From an uncultured Granulosicoccaceae bacterium (GTDB taxonomy: Bacteria > Pseudomonadota > Gammaproteobacteria > Granulosicoccales > Granulosicoccaceae): a stretch of 64,000 nucleotides of DNA. Where the stretch lies: contig CALGLE010000020.1 in NCBI GenBank assembly GCA_937930305.1, forward strand, positions 1 through 64,000, read 5' to 3'. Positions 25,940 to 34,953 of this stretch are shown here, one piece after another. Positions within the stretch are counted from its first letter, which is position 1. The number at the start of each line of letters is the position of its first letter. Made by a program: the position numbers and the translations under genes. The notes beneath the pieces were generated by a model. The model had not been told where the DNA came from and searched no databases. It worked only from the letters and a program-made list of their open reading frames with translations.

Positions 25940-26986
25940 TTAGTAGCTGACCGTAGCGCCTTTACACTCTCCACCCATCAAAGCTTTTGCTTGATCGATG
26001 CGGGCTTGTCCATCAATCCCTTTGCCATCCATATCAGAAATCCATTCTGCGTAGATCGGTTTAACCGTTTCTTCCCACGCTGTTGGGTCGCTGACAGTGA
26101 TGATGTTGTTGCCATTCTCTACCGCGATCTCACGAGCGGGACCATCGGCATCCGCTTGGGTACCGCCAGCAAATATAGAGAAATCCAAACCTGAATTCGC
26201 ATCAACTACCGCTTTCAAATCGTTTGGCAAGGTGTCGTACTTCGCTTTGTTCATGGCCAGTACAAACGTGAGCGTGTACAGGGCTGTGCCTTCGAATTCT
26301 GTGTGATTCTCTACCAGTTCTGGCACCTTAAGCGCTGCGGTGACTTCCCACGGAATGGTGGTTCCGTCAATAACACCTTTTGAAAGACCTTCAGGCACAG
26401 CCGGTACCGGCATGCCAACGGGTGTTGCACCAGTCAGTTCGAGCAACTTGTTCACCAAGCGAGATCCACCACGAATTTTCATGCCTTCTAAGTCAGTTGG
26501 CACTTCAACTGGATCCGCTGTATGGAACATACCGGGACCGTGTACCCAGGTACCCAAGATTTTTACGTCTTTGAATTCACCATCTTTCATGTGTTCATCG
26601 AACATTGTCCAATAAGCACAGGAGGCCGCACGTGCATCGTCAACCATAAAAGGCAATTCAAACACTTCTGTCGTTGGAAAACGGCCGGGGGTGTAACCGA
26701 CAACGGTCCACACCACATCGGCCACACCATCAATGGCTTGGTCTAACAATTCAGGCGGCTTGCCCCCAAGCTGCATGGACGGGAACCGATCAATTTTTAT
26801 GCGACCTTCTGAGGCTGCTTCAACTTTATCCGCCCATACATCAAGAATCAGCTTGGGAACATTCGCCTGCGCGGGTAAGAATTGATGCAACTTCAGAGTA
26901 ACTTCCTGTGCCGAGGCATTGCTCATCAGCAGAGCAGACCCAGCCACTGCGGCTAGAACGGTTGAAAGACTATTCTTTATTTTCAT
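25940..26986 (-). CDS. TRAP transporter solute-binding protein (DctP type)
   Basis: 348-residue periplasmic protein with a Sec signal (about residues 1-26, ending SNASAQ-EV) and DctP fold. The conserved region near GMKIRGGSRLVNKLLELTGATPVGMPVPAVPEGLSKGVIDGT contains the Arg that in this family contacts the ligand carboxylate. Two or more Cys (CAYW, GGECKG) could form a disulphide. Preceded by GGAGGA and followed by a stem-loop, so probably the most expressed gene of the operon. The neighbouring benzoate-CoA ligase and box genes suggest an aromatic carboxylate ligand; this is inference. Confidence 0.9.
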   Translation of the reverse strand: MKIKNSLSTVLAAVAGSALLMSNASAQEVTLKLHQFLPAQANVPKLILDVWADKVEAASEGRIKIDRFPSMQLGGKPPELLDQAIDGVADVVWTVVGYTPGRFPTTEVFELPFMVDDARAASCAYWTMFDEHMKDGEFKDVKILGTWVHGPGMFHTADPVEVPTDLEGMKIRGGSRLVNKLLELTGATPVGMPVPAVPEGLSKGVIDGTTIPWEVTAALKVPELVENHTEFEGTALYTLTFVLAMNKAKYDTLPNDLKAVVDANSGLDFSIFAGGTQADADGPAREIAVENGNNIITVSDPTAWEETVKPIYAEWISDMDGKGIDGQARIDQAKALMGGECKGATVSY

Positions 26987-27675
26987 ATGTATTCCTCCAT
27001 GCGGTCCGAATTTCCGATCCGCTATTTATGCATACCATTAAGTTGTAAGAATGGTTGTCATGTTAACAATATGCCACATTCAGTGCAATTTGTCGACATT
27101 TATTACCAGCACATACCTCGGTTAGCGCGTTATGGGAGCGCCCTGACTTGGAGATTAAACGCTACTACAATGCCCTAATCAATGCGGCAGAGAATTTCCT
27201 ACAAGCCCTACGACGCGCTGACACAACTAATTGTCAAGACCTATGAAGCGACAACCGCTGCCTACTTCGTAAGACTTGCGGTTTAGGAAAGAATGCCTTC
27301 GCCAATTCGCGGCGACTTACCTCAATCCATTTCTACCAATTCAAAACGATGCGTACTTCGTGCTGTGCCCAGCGTGTCTATGCACCTTAACGCACAGCGC
27401 CCTAATGCAAGGTAAAAGCGCTGTCGTCATAGGCACCAACCGGCGCATTGTGCACAACCCGCTGCATATCCTACAGTATCATTTGGCCCAATTTGGCAAC
27501 AGTTCTCAGAAATTCGGCCGTTTTCCAAAGCACGTAGCGTCGTGCGGTTGTGGTGTTCTAGGGAGCCAGATCAAAGCACTCGCCAGCTGCAAATTTTTTA
27601 TTATCTCGATGAATTCTATCGCCAATACCCGCCAACATTGGCACTCATTGAAACTAGATTTTACGGATTTACGCT
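26987..27675. other. 689-base intergenic region between TRAP operon and hybrid kinase; possible decayed coding sequence
   Basis: Contains the upstream region of the TRAP operon (GGAGGA before its ATG, a TATGCATA palindrome at 27026-27033) and no RNA gene that I can recognise. In the frame that ends at a TAA at 27689-27691, inside the kinase gene, there is an open stretch of 91 codons (from 27416) with protein-like composition towards its end (IFYYLDEFYRQYPPTLALIE) but no convincing start. The same frame earlier has a short ATG-initiated stretch (27182-27286). This may be a degraded gene once coupled to the kinase, or chance. Confidence 0.35.
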
Positions 27676-30600
27676 GTGTCACTACAATTAAAAATCACCG
27701 GCTTTACGCTTGCCACCGCCATTATCCCATTGGCGATTACCGGTACATTGATCTACAACAAAGTCAGCGATTCACTGGAAAACATCGTACGCAAAACGGT
27801 GACCGCACAAGCCTCTGAAGAATTGCTCACTGTTCAGCAAGCACTGATGGATGCCAAGCATCAATTGATGACTTTGGGCACGTTATCCACGATGCAACAA
27901 GTGAAAAATTTTCAAACAGACGATAGTATTCAATTCGATCTAGAACAATTCGCCAAAAGCAACCCCACCTTTTTAGAACTTGCGGTTACCGATGACCAAG
28001 GTATTGCGATTGCCAGTACCGTACCCAGCATGCGATTTACCAGTCTGGATTCAACTTGGGAATACGAAGCACCCAGATTAGGCATTGTGTTTGATGGGCC
28101 CGTGGTGCAATCCATACGCTTGGATAACATCATCGCCACCCAAAGTTTACCCATTTTTGATAACGAATCGGCTGAGACAGTCATCGGCACATTGATTGGT
28201 TCAATTGACTGGGCATCCATGCAATCGATGCTGGCTAACCGAACGCTGTTCGGCAATGAGCAAGATAGCAATGGACAATTCATTTTAAAATCAATTCGAG
28301 ACGACAAAATAATCTACGCACCTAGGGAGTCGAACTTTAAACCTGAGGAACTAATCAATCCGGATGGCGCTGGAGAATTTTACAAAATTCAGCGCGATGG
28401 ACGTGAATTTGTAGTGGCGGTTGCCGATTCAAAGCCCATGAACGGATTTCGTGACCCACAGTGGCGAATGTATGTGCTGGTTGATGCAGCTTCCGCCTAT
28501 TCCATGGTGAGTAGCACACAACGGTATATTCTCTATGCCGCCCTAGCCACTATATTTTTGATCACTGTTCTGGGCGCTTTTTTCGCAAAATCCCTCGTAT
28601 ATCCTGTGAAAAGTTTATTACTGGGTGCAGAACGCATCGCATCCGGTGAGTATGATCAACCCATAGAATCACAATCTCGCGATGAAATCGGCCAACTTGC
28701 GCGTAGTTTTGAATCCATGCGCGGTTCGATTAAAGACAAGCAACGAGAGTTAGTGCGTAAAAGTGAAGTGGCCGAGCAAGCAGCGCAAACCAAGGGCGAA
28801 TTTCTTGCCAACATGAGTCATGAGGTGCGCACCCCCATCAACGGTGTGCTGGGCATGACGGAGCTGCTGTTAAACACAGAGCTTAACGCAACCCAGCATC
28901 GATACGCCTCCACGATCTCTCGCTCCGGGCAATCGCTGTTGAGCGTTATCAATGACATTCTAGATTTTTCGAAAATTGAGGCGGGAAAACTCAGTTTATA
29001 CAACAGCCCCTTTGATTTAAGAGACTTAGTGGAAGACATAACCGAGTTACTGGCAGAGTCTGCTCACCGCCAAGGTGTGGAGCTAAACCTATTATTCCCA
29101 CCAGATTCACACACGGCGTTCTCAGGGGACGCCAGTCGCCTACGCCAAGTTTTATTTAATTTAATCGGAAACGCCATAAAATTCACAGAAGGTGGTGAAG
29201 TTACCGTTAGGGTTTCTGAAGAGGACAAAAACGAAGAACACTCTGTATTGACCTTTCATGTTTCAGATACCGGAGTTGGAATCAGTGAAGAAGCCCAGTC
29301 GCGTATCTTTGATTCCTTTGTCCAAGCTGATGGATCAACCACACGTCAATTTGGTGGTACGGGATTAGGTTTATCCATTTCCGCCCAACTTGTCCAGCTA
29401 ATGGGTGGTGAGATCTCTGTTAAAAGCCAAGTAGGAAAAGGCTCAACGTTTTCATTTACCGCCGATGTTGAAAAACTGCCAGAGTCACACAATGCACGTT
29501 GGAATAACATTCAGTGTTTAGAAAACGCCTGCATCGCAGTTATTGATGATAATCCAACCAACGTTGAAATCCTCAAGTCCCACATAGAGCATTGGGGCGC
29601 CACGGCGGTTTGTGCAGCAAGCCCAATTAGTGGACTGAAACTTATCGAGAAAAAATGTCGTGAAGGGGAAAATCCAGACATTATTTTACTCGACATGAAT
29701 ATGCCAAAACTTAACGGCTTGGAAGTGGCGGCGGCACTAAAATCAAACCCGATAACCGCTGGCAGCCAGTTGGTGTTGTTAAGCTCCATGTGCGATCAAA
29801 TGGATCGAAAAATTTGCAAAGAGGTGGGAATTAATGTGCTGCTCACTAAGCCCGTTAAACAAGGTGAATTGTTTCGCTGCATTGCGTCCATGACGTCTGG
29901 GGTGGATTTTGAAGAACTCAACGACAGCTTTGCTCCGGAACCTACCAAGATAGCCACCAATTTGTCGGGTACCGTTCTATTAGCGGAAGACAATCCCGTC
30001 AATCAGGACATGATGCAAGAATTACTGAAAATCATGGGAGTTAAATCGGTCCTAGCGGAGAACGGACAACAAGCCTTAGATGCCATACAGTCGGGACAAG
30101 AATTTGATCTGGTTCTAATGGATTGCCAGATGCCGGTATTGGATGGGTTCGAATCCACCCGAGCCATTCGGGCGTTTGAAGCTGAATCCGAATCAGCACG
30201 CATTCCTATCGTTGCACTCACCGCGAACGCCATGCAAGGCGATCGTGAGCGTTGCATCGATGCGGGTATGGATGAATACTTGTCAAAGCCTGTGAGCTCG
30301 GATACCTTAAAAAGAATGCTTGCTAATTGGTTGCAGACGGTAACGCCAATCAACAATCAGCCGTCTGAAGTAACGGACCCGCAAAGCACTGCCCCCGATA
30401 ATCTCAGAGCCTGCGAAGTAATTCGATCAAACCCGAACCTTGAAATGGATAGCCACACGAACTTGAAATCTGATGCAAACGAGAATAAGACGAACGTTAT
30501 GGCCCTTTCAGAAACAGTTACCAATGCTACCGCGAATAAACTAGCTGAGTTTTCTCAGCTGCCTATTTTGGATGATGCAGTTTATGGAGAAGTATGCGGT

Positions 30601-30912
30601 ATGTGCGCGCAAGCCTCAGAAGGCTTTTACGAGCGCCTGTATGATAAGTACACTCAAAGTGCTGTAAGTGACTTGGCTGACATCGAAGTGGCCATAAAAG
30701 CAAACGATTCAGCGACTGTGAGTGCCAGCGCGCATCGATTAAAATCGGGCACCGCTAATTGGGGTGGGAAGCGAATGGCTGCCCATTGCCAAGAATTAGA
30801 ATCAAACGCTAAAGCGGATAATCTAACCGATGCAGCGGTTTTGTTAGCGCATATCCAATCAGAATATGATGTTTTGCTAGCTCAACTGTTGGGTCGAGAC
30901 AAAGCGGCATAA
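27676..30912 (+). CDS. Hybrid sensor histidine kinase/response regulator with two REC domains and HPt
   Basis: 1078-residue membrane-bound phosphorelay protein. TM1 near residues 7-27, a roughly 250-residue periplasmic sensor region, TM2 near 281-302 and a HAMP linker to about 357. HisKA motif FLANMSHEVRTPINGVLGM (His near 382), ATPase domain with FNLIGNAIKF, DTGVGIS and GTGLGLSIS, receiver 1 near 617-745 (VIDDN, LLDMNMP with Asp near 673, TKPVK), receiver 2 near 765-885 (LAEDN, LMDCQMP with Asp near 815, SKPVS) and a C-terminal HPt (ASAHRLKSGTANWGGKRMA, His near 1021). Start codon GTG. BarA/ArcB-like architecture. The output regulator is not in the window. It is divergent from the TRAP/box region but no direct link is shown. 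Confidence 0.93.
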   Translation: MSLQLKITGFTLATAIIPLAITGTLIYNKVSDSLENIVRKTVTAQASEELLTVQQALMDAKHQLMTLGTLSTMQQVKNFQTDDSIQFDLEQFAKSNPTFLELAVTDDQGIAIASTVPSMRFTSLDSTWEYEAPRLGIVFDGPVVQSIRLDNIIATQSLPIFDNESAETVIGTLIGSIDWASMQSMLANRTLFGNEQDSNGQFILKSIRDDKIIYAPRESNFKPEELINPDGAGEFYKIQRDGREFVVAVADSKPMNGFRDPQWRMYVLVDAASAYSMVSSTQRYILYAALATIFLITVLGAFFAKSLVYPVKSLLLGAERIASGEYDQPIESQSRDEIGQLARSFESMRGSIKDKQRELVRKSEVAEQAAQTKGEFLANMSHEVRTPINGVLGMTELLLNTELNATQHRYASTISRSGQSLLSVINDILDFSKIEAGKLSLYNSPFDLRDLVEDITELLAESAHRQGVELNLLFPPDSHTAFSGDASRLRQVLFNLIGNAIKFTEGGEVTVRVSEEDKNEEHSVLTFHVSDTGVGISEEAQSRIFDSFVQADGSTTRQFGGTGLGLSISAQLVQLMGGEISVKSQVGKGSTFSFTADVEKLPESHNARWNNIQCLENACIAVIDDNPTNVEILKSHIEHWGATAVCAASPISGLKLIEKKCREGENPDIILLDMNMPKLNGLEVAAALKSNPITAGSQLVLLSSMCDQMDRKICKEVGINVLLTKPVKQGELFRCIASMTSGVDFEELNDSFAPEPTKIATNLSGTVLLAEDNPVNQDMMQELLKIMGVKSVLAENGQQALDAIQSGQEFDLVLMDCQMPVLDGFESTRAIRAFEAESESARIPIVALTANAMQGDRERCIDAGMDEYLSKPVSSDTLKRMLANWLQTVTPINNQPSEVTDPQSTAPDNLRACEVIRSNPNLEMDSHTNLKSDANENKTNVMALSETVTNATANKLAEFSQLPILDDAVYGEVCGMCAQASEGFYERLYDKYTQSAVSDLADIEVAIKANDSATVSASAHRLKSGTANWGGKRMAAHCQELESNAKADNLTDAAVLLAHIQSEYDVLLAQLLGRDKAA

Positions 30913-30939
30913 GCTTAAAATCCGGTCAGCTATACAAAC

Positions 30940-33318
30940 TTAAGGCGTGCTTACATTTCCCAGCGCATTATTTAGGTAGAGCATCGATTCACCAATCACG
31001 GTATTGCACCCCTCGCCTTCAACAAAAATTGCCCAACTGGCGCTGTCGGTTAGGGTGGCGTTGTCTACCGATAGGGTAGACGTCACTGGCGCGCACACGA
31101 GTTTAATAGCGCCGCCGGTAGCCTGGTTATTCCCGGCATAAGAAATCGTGACATGGTCAAACACTTTGTCACCCGAACCCGACAATAGAAATCCATCCCA
31201 ATGACCTTGATTGCGTAAGCTACCTGTCAAGGTAATCGGTTGCTCCAGCGTTCCCTCTACGGACACAGCACCCTCAACATCCAGTACCGCTGAATCTAAC
31301 ATGGTAACTTCAACACCCGGCTCTATCGTCAATGAGGCATTTGACAAGAACACGCCGTTCCAACGCAACGGCACGCCTAGATTGGGAATCGTAATCGGTA
31401 TGCGATAAGAATTTCTTGGAATATCAATTTGGTCTTTATCATTTCCGATAAATTCGGAACTTCCATCAAGTGCTTTGATTAAATCGGCGCTGACGAAGCC
31501 TGTGATATCGTTTTCAATGATGCGGTTACCTGAAAAACCATCGATGACCGACAAGTCAAAATTAAAACCAAATCCATAGTTTTTATTAAAGCGAATTAAT
31601 GAATTTTCAACTCTAAAACGAGATTTGCCTTGGGTGATCGCGATGGCTGCCCGCGTCGTTATCTCCCCGCCCGCGTATTGAATGACAGCGCCTCGAATTA
31701 AATTTCCGGTACTCATTGAGTTCTGAAAATTAATTCCCCCCCAATGTCCACGAATATTAAATTCCCCGGTGAGCACCACAGGATTCTGCGGATTGCCGTC
31801 CACCACTAAAGTGCCTTCACTCTCTACCACCAAGGCGCTACCCTCAAGAAACTTCAGCACGGTACCGGCGGTGAGTCGCAGTGTCGCGCCTGCGGAAACA
31901 GACAAAGTTTCAGGGACTACGTAGCAGCCAGGTTCAATGTCATTGGTACCGCGTATTAATTCACTATTCAGCAGTCGACTTTCACATTCCAGCGCTTCGA
32001 TATCTGGCACCACCCATTCGGGTGTCGGGCTATCGTCCCCATTGAGTCCTGCGTTGCTTGATATCACACACAACTCTTCACTGAGTTCTGACTCTTTCCC
32101 AGACGCATTCAAAGCAGCAACCTGATAACAGTAGCTGCCGCCTTCAACAACAGCCGTATCGGTTGCCAAACTGCCAGATACGAGCATCAGCTCACGAGCG
32201 GGTTGAGAATGCACACTTCGATAAACCCGGAAGCTAACCACATTGTCGATACCCTCTTGAGCCCAAAAGAATTGGACTTTGCTACTGGTACTGCTTAACA
32301 AGGTTAAAAGTGTGGGCGGCAGCGGTGGTGCTAGATTCTCAGTCAGTAGTACTGAGCTAATTTCTGGCGCAGAGGCCGTTGAAAAATTACCGCCAGCATC
32401 GAAGGCCACAACTTCGTATGCATAGGTTTGGTTCACGGATAAACCCGAATCTGTGAAAACTGGATAGGGTGTGGTCGCAATCAAATTTTCATTTCGGATA
32501 ATTTGGTAGCCGGCTACCGCGACGTCATCCACTGAAGGTTCCCACAACACAACGATTTCATCAACGGCGATACCGATTGCTCTAACTCGTGATGGCTGGC
32601 TAGGCGGTTCACTTTCCTGGTCGGTGAAATCACTGACCACCATCAACAAGGATTGTGTAATGCTTTGAGTTTGAGTGTCGGGCTCTGTGATAACGAAATT
32701 CACTAAACCGTTTTCTATAATGGCTTGGTTAGCGTCGAGAAAGGCATCCACGCCTTCATCATTAGCCTCATAGTCACCGCTAATTATCTCCTCGCCCGAC
32801 ACGTCATACGATTCCAGTACCGGTTCAATAAGTTCAAACAATGAACTGGATGTGTCATCAATTTCTTGCTGAGCGGGCAGTGACGAGAACGGCGCAGAAG
32901 ATTCAAATTCTTCATCAATCTGCAAAGATTGTTTGGCAAACCAATTGCGAAGGCTTAAATCACTAAAACTATTGATATTGCGGGTGCCATCGGTGTACGC
33001 GATACCATAAAGTGATAGGCCCCCTGGGGTCGTCACACGCAGCAGCCAAGGGCTCATCCCACGCAGGGTTGTGGTGCTGAATTCTCGTTCGGCATTTAAC
33101 GCCAGTTCCGTCAGCTGCGCATCCATTGACTTCACCGCGACGACCGTGCCTTGCGGTGTGACAGGTAAGGCGACCGTCCCACGAAGCACCACACCGGTGC
33201 CGATGATTCCACCGTCATCGTCTGGATCACCTGTCGCGGTGTTTGAGCTGCAGGCGGACAAACTCAAGGTGGCGAATAGCAGCACAAGCCACGCAAAGGT
33301 AATATTTTTAATTTCCAT
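30940..33318 (-). CDS. Predicted lipoprotein with Fn3 domains and beta-helix region
   Basis: 792-residue surface or periplasmic lipoprotein. The signal peptide ends in the lipobox LSAC (Cys 23). It is followed by a roughly 200-residue region with a low-complexity GDPDDDGG patch, two fibronectin type III domains (about 228-325 and 330-420, with WEPSVDDVAVAGYQIIRN as a typical strand pattern), then a parallel beta-helix-like C-terminal half (about 465-792; repeats of VLTGEFNIRGHWGGINF and ITLTGSLRNQGHWDGFLL spaced about 200 residues apart). ATG 33318 gives the tightest signal; GTG 33342 is possible. No catalytic motif recognised. A role in binding or displaying surface polysaccharide or protein is guesswork. 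Confidence 0.75.
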   Translation of the reverse strand: MEIKNITFAWLVLLFATLSLSACSSNTATGDPDDDGGIIGTGVVLRGTVALPVTPQGTVVAVKSMDAQLTELALNAEREFSTTTLRGMSPWLLRVTTPGGLSLYGIAYTDGTRNINSFSDLSLRNWFAKQSLQIDEEFESSAPFSSLPAQQEIDDTSSSLFELIEPVLESYDVSGEEIISGDYEANDEGVDAFLDANQAIIENGLVNFVITEPDTQTQSITQSLLMVVSDFTDQESEPPSQPSRVRAIGIAVDEIVVLWEPSVDDVAVAGYQIIRNENLIATTPYPVFTDSGLSVNQTYAYEVVAFDAGGNFSTASAPEISSVLLTENLAPPLPPTLLTLLSSTSSKVQFFWAQEGIDNVVSFRVYRSVHSQPARELMLVSGSLATDTAVVEGGSYCYQVAALNASGKESELSEELCVISSNAGLNGDDSPTPEWVVPDIEALECESRLLNSELIRGTNDIEPGCYVVPETLSVSAGATLRLTAGTVLKFLEGSALVVESEGTLVVDGNPQNPVVLTGEFNIRGHWGGINFQNSMSTGNLIRGAVIQYAGGEITTRAAIAITQGKSRFRVENSLIRFNKNYGFGFNFDLSVIDGFSGNRIIENDITGFVSADLIKALDGSSEFIGNDKDQIDIPRNSYRIPITIPNLGVPLRWNGVFLSNASLTIEPGVEVTMLDSAVLDVEGAVSVEGTLEQPITLTGSLRNQGHWDGFLLSGSGDKVFDHVTISYAGNNQATGGAIKLVCAPVTSTLSVDNATLTDSASWAIFVEGEGCNTVIGESMLYLNNALGNVSTP

Positions 33319-33692
33319 CGAAGGGGGTTGGAACCGCGTCACATCCTTAGGTTAAGTATTGACTCGCACTAGTACGACCAAACATATATAGCGTCAGCTT
33401 TGTGGTGTATATCGAGCACAACGACTCACCGTTTTACAGTGAGTGAAAAAAAAAATCTGCGACCCCGATCCCGATCGTCCTCAAGGACAGGCCTTCCCCC
33501 GGTTTCAGTGCCCCGCGCTTGGCCGGAGGCGCACGCCATGGTGCCTGTACGCCGATACCTCAATCCCTTTTATTACGACAACAAAAAGGCATCTTGCGAC
33601 AATCGCGATGAACAACTATAGTGGTTATTTCAGCCAGCGCTTAGCCAAACCCATTCACAGCAGGCTCTATCTTGCTCAATCGTGAATTGCTT
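33319..33692. other. Divergent intergenic region, no gene recognised
   Basis: About 370 bases between the divergent lipoprotein and helical-protein genes. It has an A10 run at 33447-33456 followed by a GC-rich stretch (about 33464-33545) and then AT-rich sequence. One 73-codon frame at 33400-33621 has no ribosome site and a composition unlike the neighbours. The A-run followed by a structured GC-rich block, read on the minus strand as a GC-rich block ending in a T-run, could be a small transcript end, but I see no clean hairpin. Confidence 0.3.
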
Positions 33693-34850
33693 ATGCCCAA
33701 GCCCCATACATTTATCCCTCGAGATAACCCGCGTCGCCAAACCCTGACGACCATCGCAGCAGGCGGCGTTGTTCTGGGTGCATTGTTCTTGTTTGAATAC
33801 CTGGGTAATCGCGTTGAGCCTAGCCATGCAGAAAATCCTGTGGAAGCCAACATCACCATCAAACCGGTTGACAGTGTTTTTGAATTGCGCAGACAAACTG
33901 ACCCCACTTACCCGCTGCCTGGCTTCATCGCTGAACAATTACCCCATGGAAATTATCAACGCAAACACAATGTGTTGATTCAACAGGCTGCGCAAGCCGT
34001 GCGTGAAGAAGATCGCCTAGCTTTAGCGCAAGGCTTAGCTTTAATGGGTGCTAATTCTCTGTCGGAAAATGATTTAGCCAGCTCGCGCGTGTACCTCGAA
34101 GAAGCCTTGGGCGTGTACGAGGAAGCGGAAGATTCCATCGGTATAGCCAGTGTGGAATTGCTGCGAAGTCGGGTGGAGTCGGTTGCCAGAGAAAATGCTA
34201 GAGACGCTGCCAGTGCTTACGATGTGATGCAGATTGCAGCATGGATGATTGTCAAACAACGCTTTTACGAGACCGAGCAACCCATTCAATCAGCCATCGA
34301 TGAAAACTTAAGATTGAATCGGTTTGGTGCTGCTGCTGCTGGCTTTGAAATGTTAGAACGTGGCTATCGTTCGGTCGGAGATTCAGTAGCCGCCGACAAA
34401 GCGGCAACCGAAGCACTGCAACTGCACGCCGCCTCAGGCCGCACAGAAATTGCGCGCACCATGTTAGAGCGACTCGCTAGTTCACCGCATTTTTCAGAAT
34501 CGATCGACCACCTAGAAAAAGAGATCTCACGCGCTGAATTAGACTACGAGAATTCCATTTTGGAAGTGGGTCGGGCCCGTGACTACGAACATTTGTACCG
34601 CCGCCTGCTTGCCGCAGGCGATCCGGTGCAAGCTTGGATGTTTCGTCAAAAAGCAAACGATTCTTTGGCCCAAGCCTCCAAACGAGCCATGCACCGACGA
34701 CAAACAGGCATCGTAGCCCTGTTGTACAACTCAAACAGTAATCGCAACGCAGCTCAGCAATCGCTTGATCGAGCTCGGGATATTTTCGTTCAAGAATCTC
34801 GTGAGGATTTACTGGAACACATTCAATCTGCACAGCAGATGATTTGGTAA
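33693..34850 (+). CDS. Membrane-anchored helical-repeat protein of unknown function
   Basis: 385-residue protein with a basic N-terminus (MPKPHTFIPRDNPRRQ), one TM segment near residues 21-39 and a long alpha-helical remainder with TPR/SEL-like spacing (for example ASSRVYLEEALGVYEEAEDSIG and AAAGFEMLERGYRSVGDSVAA). Charge distribution predicts an inside N-terminus with the helical domain in the periplasm. ATG 33693 is used; TTG 33672 would add seven residues. It lies 103 bases before an AAA+ ATPase gene on the same strand. No named family recognised. Confidence 0.65.
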   Translation: MPKPHTFIPRDNPRRQTLTTIAAGGVVLGALFLFEYLGNRVEPSHAENPVEANITIKPVDSVFELRRQTDPTYPLPGFIAEQLPHGNYQRKHNVLIQQAAQAVREEDRLALAQGLALMGANSLSENDLASSRVYLEEALGVYEEAEDSIGIASVELLRSRVESVARENARDAASAYDVMQIAAWMIVKQRFYETEQPIQSAIDENLRLNRFGAAAAGFEMLERGYRSVGDSVAADKAATEALQLHAASGRTEIARTMLERLASSPHFSESIDHLEKEISRAELDYENSILEVGRARDYEHLYRRLLAAGDPVQAWMFRQKANDSLAQASKRAMHRRQTGIVALLYNSNSNRNAAQQSLDRARDIFVQESREDLLEHIQSAQQMIW

Positions 34851-34953
34851 GCCGCGAACCTCCCGGGATGAGTAACGGCGCACACTTTTCCATCCGCTGA
34901 CAAAGGTTTCCTGAAGTTTATGTCGATCTAACGAGTAGACATCCGGGGATTCC

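Noticed and set aside
27276-27818. 180-codon open frame overlapping the start of the hybrid kinase
   Set aside because: Begins with TTG without a ribosome site, is rich in Cys/His/Leu in a random-looking pattern and runs into the kinase gene in another frame; no family resemblance.
33400-33621. 73-codon open frame in the divergent intergenic region
   Set aside because: Arg/Pro/Ser-rich composition from a GC-rich block and no ribosome site; not supported as a gene.
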